From NCBI RefSeq assembly GCF_001908375.1, contig NZ_CP017241.1, positions 3,314,501-3,378,500 on the forward strand: DNA of 64,000 bases. The letters are read 5' to 3'. The DNA is from Rhizobium etli 8C-3. Its GTDB lineage: Bacteria > Pseudomonadota > Alphaproteobacteria > Rhizobiales > Rhizobiaceae. The notes beneath the pieces were generated by a model, which was not told the origin of the DNA, did not search any database, and worked only from the letters and a program-made list of their open reading frames with translations. Position 1 is the stretch's first letter. Each line of letters opens with the position of its first letter. Of this stretch, positions 61,866-64,000 are shown one piece after another. A program made the translations under genes and the position numbers.

Positions 61866-64000
61866 TTATCGGCGTTGCCGAAGAACATGAACCTCGGCGC
61901 CGCTGTAATGATAATGTTCGTGAGGCAGCGTGAAATTGCCGAGTTGACGATCCATCTCCACAGCCTCGGCCGCAAGTCGATGGATCGCGGCTGTCGTTTC
62001 CTCCACCATGGCGGCATTCTGCTGGGTCATCGAATCGAGCTCGGAAACCGCCGTGTTGATCTGGCGGAGCGTATCGGCCTCTTCGCGGGTCGATTCCATG
62101 ATCTCGTTGATTTGGTCGTTGATCGCTTCCACATGGCCGCCGATGCCCGTCAGGGCCACCCCTGCCCGCTCGACTAGCGACACGCCGGTCTCGACTTCGT
62201 GGGTCGACTTCTGAAGCAGGCTCGCGATCTCCTTGGCTGCGCTCGAGGAGCGCTGCGCCAGCTCGCGCACTTCCATTGCCACAACCGCAAACCCCTTGCC
62301 GGATTCCCCGGCCCGGGCGGCTTCCACGCCGGCATTAAGCGCCAAAAGGTTGGTCTGGAAGGCGATGTCGTCGATGACGGAGATGATCGTATTGATCTGC
62401 CGCGAGGAGGATTGGATTGCTTCCATCGCTGCGATTGTCTCGCGCATGACCTGGCTGGAGCCAGTGGTCTCCTTCTTCGCGTCGCGGGCGATGCGCTCCG
62501 CCTGTTCGGCGCGTTGGATCTGGAGGCGAACGGACCGGGTGATCGCGTCGATCGCATTGGCCGTTTCGGTGATCGAGGCAGCCTGGCGCTCGGTGCGTCC
62601 GGCAAGGTCGTCGGCTCCCGTGCGCATCTCTTCCGAGCCCGACCGGACAGCCATAGAGTTGCCGCCGATCGCCGTCATCGTTTCGCTGAGCGTGGCGAGG
62701 GCCTCGTTGAAGTTGACGCGCAGGCTTTCAAGTTCGTCGGGGAAGCGCGTTTCGATCTGATAGGCGAGATCGCCCTTCGCCAGATGGTGCAGCCCCTCGT
62801 CCAGCGCCTGGACGACGTCCTGCAAACTTCTCGCTTCGGCTTCGCGAAGAGCAAGATTTTCCTGACGGTCGCGCTCGGCGCGGGCACGGGTTTCGGCGCT
62901 TGCCGCTTCCAGCTCGCGGCTTTCGATCAGTGATTGCCTGAAGCGGGCGAGCGCCTTGGCCATCGTGCCGATTTCGTCCCTTCGGGTCTGGCTGCCGATC
63001 TCGACATCCAGCTTGCCCTCGGCCACATCACGGGTAATTCCAGCCAGGCGGGAGAGCGGCGAAAAGAGCAGCTTGGTGATCAGGCCGGTGGCGATCGCCA
63101 TGACGACAAGCGCTGCAAGGCCGATCATGGTCAAAAGCGTCGCGATCTCGATCGAACCCGCATTGAGCTCGCTGACGAGTACGCTTTCGACGACAAGGAA
63201 CCGCTCGCCCTGGTAGGTGATAGAGCGGACATAGGCCCGAGCGGTGCCGTCGGGGCGCGCAAAGTCGTCGACCGTCATGCCGTTGCTGCTTGAAAGCGCA
63301 TCCTTCATGAACGTGAACGGCGCCGCCTCGAGCGTCGCAAGCCGGCCTTCGGCATTGAGCCCCACGGCCGAACCGTCACTGGAAATGATGGCTGCCTGAG
63401 CCGTACTGCCCGAAACGATCCCCTTTGCCAGGATGCTGGTGATGATATCGTCGCGCACCTTGAAGAGGATGATGCCCTTCGGCTGACCGAGCTTGATGAT
63501 CGGCACTGCGTAGAAGATCGCCGACTTGCCGTTGGAGGCATCGACGCGCAGGCCCGAAAATGCGGTCGGCGCGGAATCGTCCGTTGCCTTGGCCGTATTT
63601 TCGACGGCCTTTGCAAACGCAATGCCCGCACCTGTCGTCTTCCATGCATCGGCCTTCAGGTTTTCGGCAAAATCATCGTCCTTCTTGTAGGAATAGAGAA
63701 CCGAGCCATCGAGATCGGCAATCAGCAGGTCGCTGAAGGCGGTTTTTTCCAGGTCGCGTTGAACTTCGCCCTGCGTCTTTTCGTGGTTGGAGTAGTAAAA
63801 GCCGCTCGGTCCTTCCGGCTTCATCAGCTTTTCACGCTGATCGGCCGGGTTCGGATTGTTGGTGATGAACACCTTCTTGAGTTCGCCGCGCGCGTCGCCC
63901 GACGATTTTTCGATCGTCTTCCAGCCGCTCTTCAGGCTGGTGATCGACATCTGCAGCGCCTCGATGCGCGCAACGGAACTCGCCTGATTTTCGAGCTGTC
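61866..64000 (-). CDS. Methyl-accepting chemotaxis protein (partial, cut by right edge)
   Basis: The frame is open past 63950 to the window edge (QLENQASSVARIEALQ precedes the first internal Met), so the N-terminus, including the first membrane helix, is missing. The visible part has a periplasmic cache-like sensor, a membrane helix (TMIGLAALVVMAIATGLI), a HAMP domain (SRLAGITRDVAEGKLDVEI) and the signalling domain. Its hairpin tip is IISVIDDIAFQTNLLALNAGVEAARAGESGKGFAVVAMEVREL. No C-terminal NWETF-like pentapeptide is present. Confidence 0.9.
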   Translation of the reverse strand, partial: QLENQASSVARIEALQMSITSLKSGWKTIEKSSGDARGELKKVFITNNPNPADQREKLMKPEGPSGFYYSNHEKTQGEVQRDLEKTAFSDLLIADLDGSVLYSYKKDDDFAENLKADAWKTTGAGIAFAKAVENTAKATDDSAPTAFSGLRVDASNGKSAIFYAVPIIKLGQPKGIILFKVRDDIITSILAKGIVSGSTAQAAIISSDGSAVGLNAEGRLATLEAAPFTFMKDALSSSNGMTVDDFARPDGTARAYVRSITYQGERFLVVESVLVSELNAGSIEIATLLTMIGLAALVVMAIATGLITKLLFSPLSRLAGITRDVAEGKLDVEIGSQTRRDEIGTMAKALARFRQSLIESRELEAASAETRARAERDRQENLALREAEARSLQDVVQALDEGLHHLAKGDLAYQIETRFPDELESLRVNFNEALATLSETMTAIGGNSMAVRSGSEEMRTGADDLAGRTERQAASITETANAIDAITRSVRLQIQRAEQAERIARDAKKETTGSSQVMRETIAAMEAIQSSSRQINTIISVIDDIAFQTNLLALNAGVEAARAGESGKGFAVVAMEVRELAQRSSSAAKEIASLLQKSTHEVETGVSLVERAGVALTGIGGHVEAINDQINEIMESTREEADTLRQINTAVSELDSMTQQNAAMVEETTAAIHRLAAEAVEMDRQLGNFTLPHEHYHYSGAEVHVLRQRR

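Overview
The window looks like a chromosomal segment of an alphaproteobacterium of the order Rhizobiales, most likely Rhizobium or a close relative. The evidence is the ybgC-tolQRAB-pal-cpoB-tilS-ftsH-glmM order, a serC-serA operon with an alphaproteobacterial-type serC leader, an sqdBDC sulfolipid operon as in Sinorhizobium meliloti, EcfG/RpoE2-type general stress promoters (GGAAC-N16-CGTT), and high, even GC in the coding regions. No species can be fixed from sequence reading alone.

Region 1 (about 0.5-20.3 kb, + strand) is a contractile-tailed prophage block. A Mu-like head module comes first: gpI-type protease/scaffold, small decoration-like protein, gpT major capsid, HI1506/gp35-like, gp36, gpG and gp37. 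A P2-like tail module follows: V, W, J, I, a 1,071-residue DUF4815 protein, tail fibre, DUF4376 protein, sheath FI, tube FII, E with a likely -1 frameshift product E+E', tape measure, U, X and D. A D12-class DNA adenine methylase closes it. No terminase, portal, integrase/transposase, replication, repressor or lysis gene is visible; some may lie left of the window. Nearly the same palindrome stands in front of both structural blocks.

Region 2 (20.3-27.1 kb) is a scarred boundary zone. It has small unknown genes, two degraded fragments resembling the same part of an ATP-dependent DNA ligase, an insertion-sequence remnant beside a CAU tRNA, a broken EAL-domain fragment, a 34-bp imperfect repeat, two EcfG promoters, a DUF892 ferritin-like stress gene and a Crp/Fnr regulator. 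mnmA and an MscS-type channel are intact in it.

Region 3 (27.1-42 kb) holds an erythromycin-esterase-like gene with a phosphoribosyltransferase, a MerR regulator divergent from a Zn/Cd/Pb P1B-ATPase, a YidB-like protein, serCA, an outer-membrane beta-barrel, and a haem-copper oxidase cluster (cytochrome c, subunits II, I, two III-like proteins, IV).

Region 4 (42-64 kb) is core: glmM, ftsH, tilS, the Tol-Pal envelope system, ybgC, sqdBDC, 5-formyl-THF cyclo-ligase, a YmdB-type phosphoesterase, a secreted metallo-beta-lactamase-fold protein, an EcfG-driven flavin-binding stress protein, a YebC regulator, a luciferase-like monooxygenase and a chemotaxis receptor cut by the right edge.
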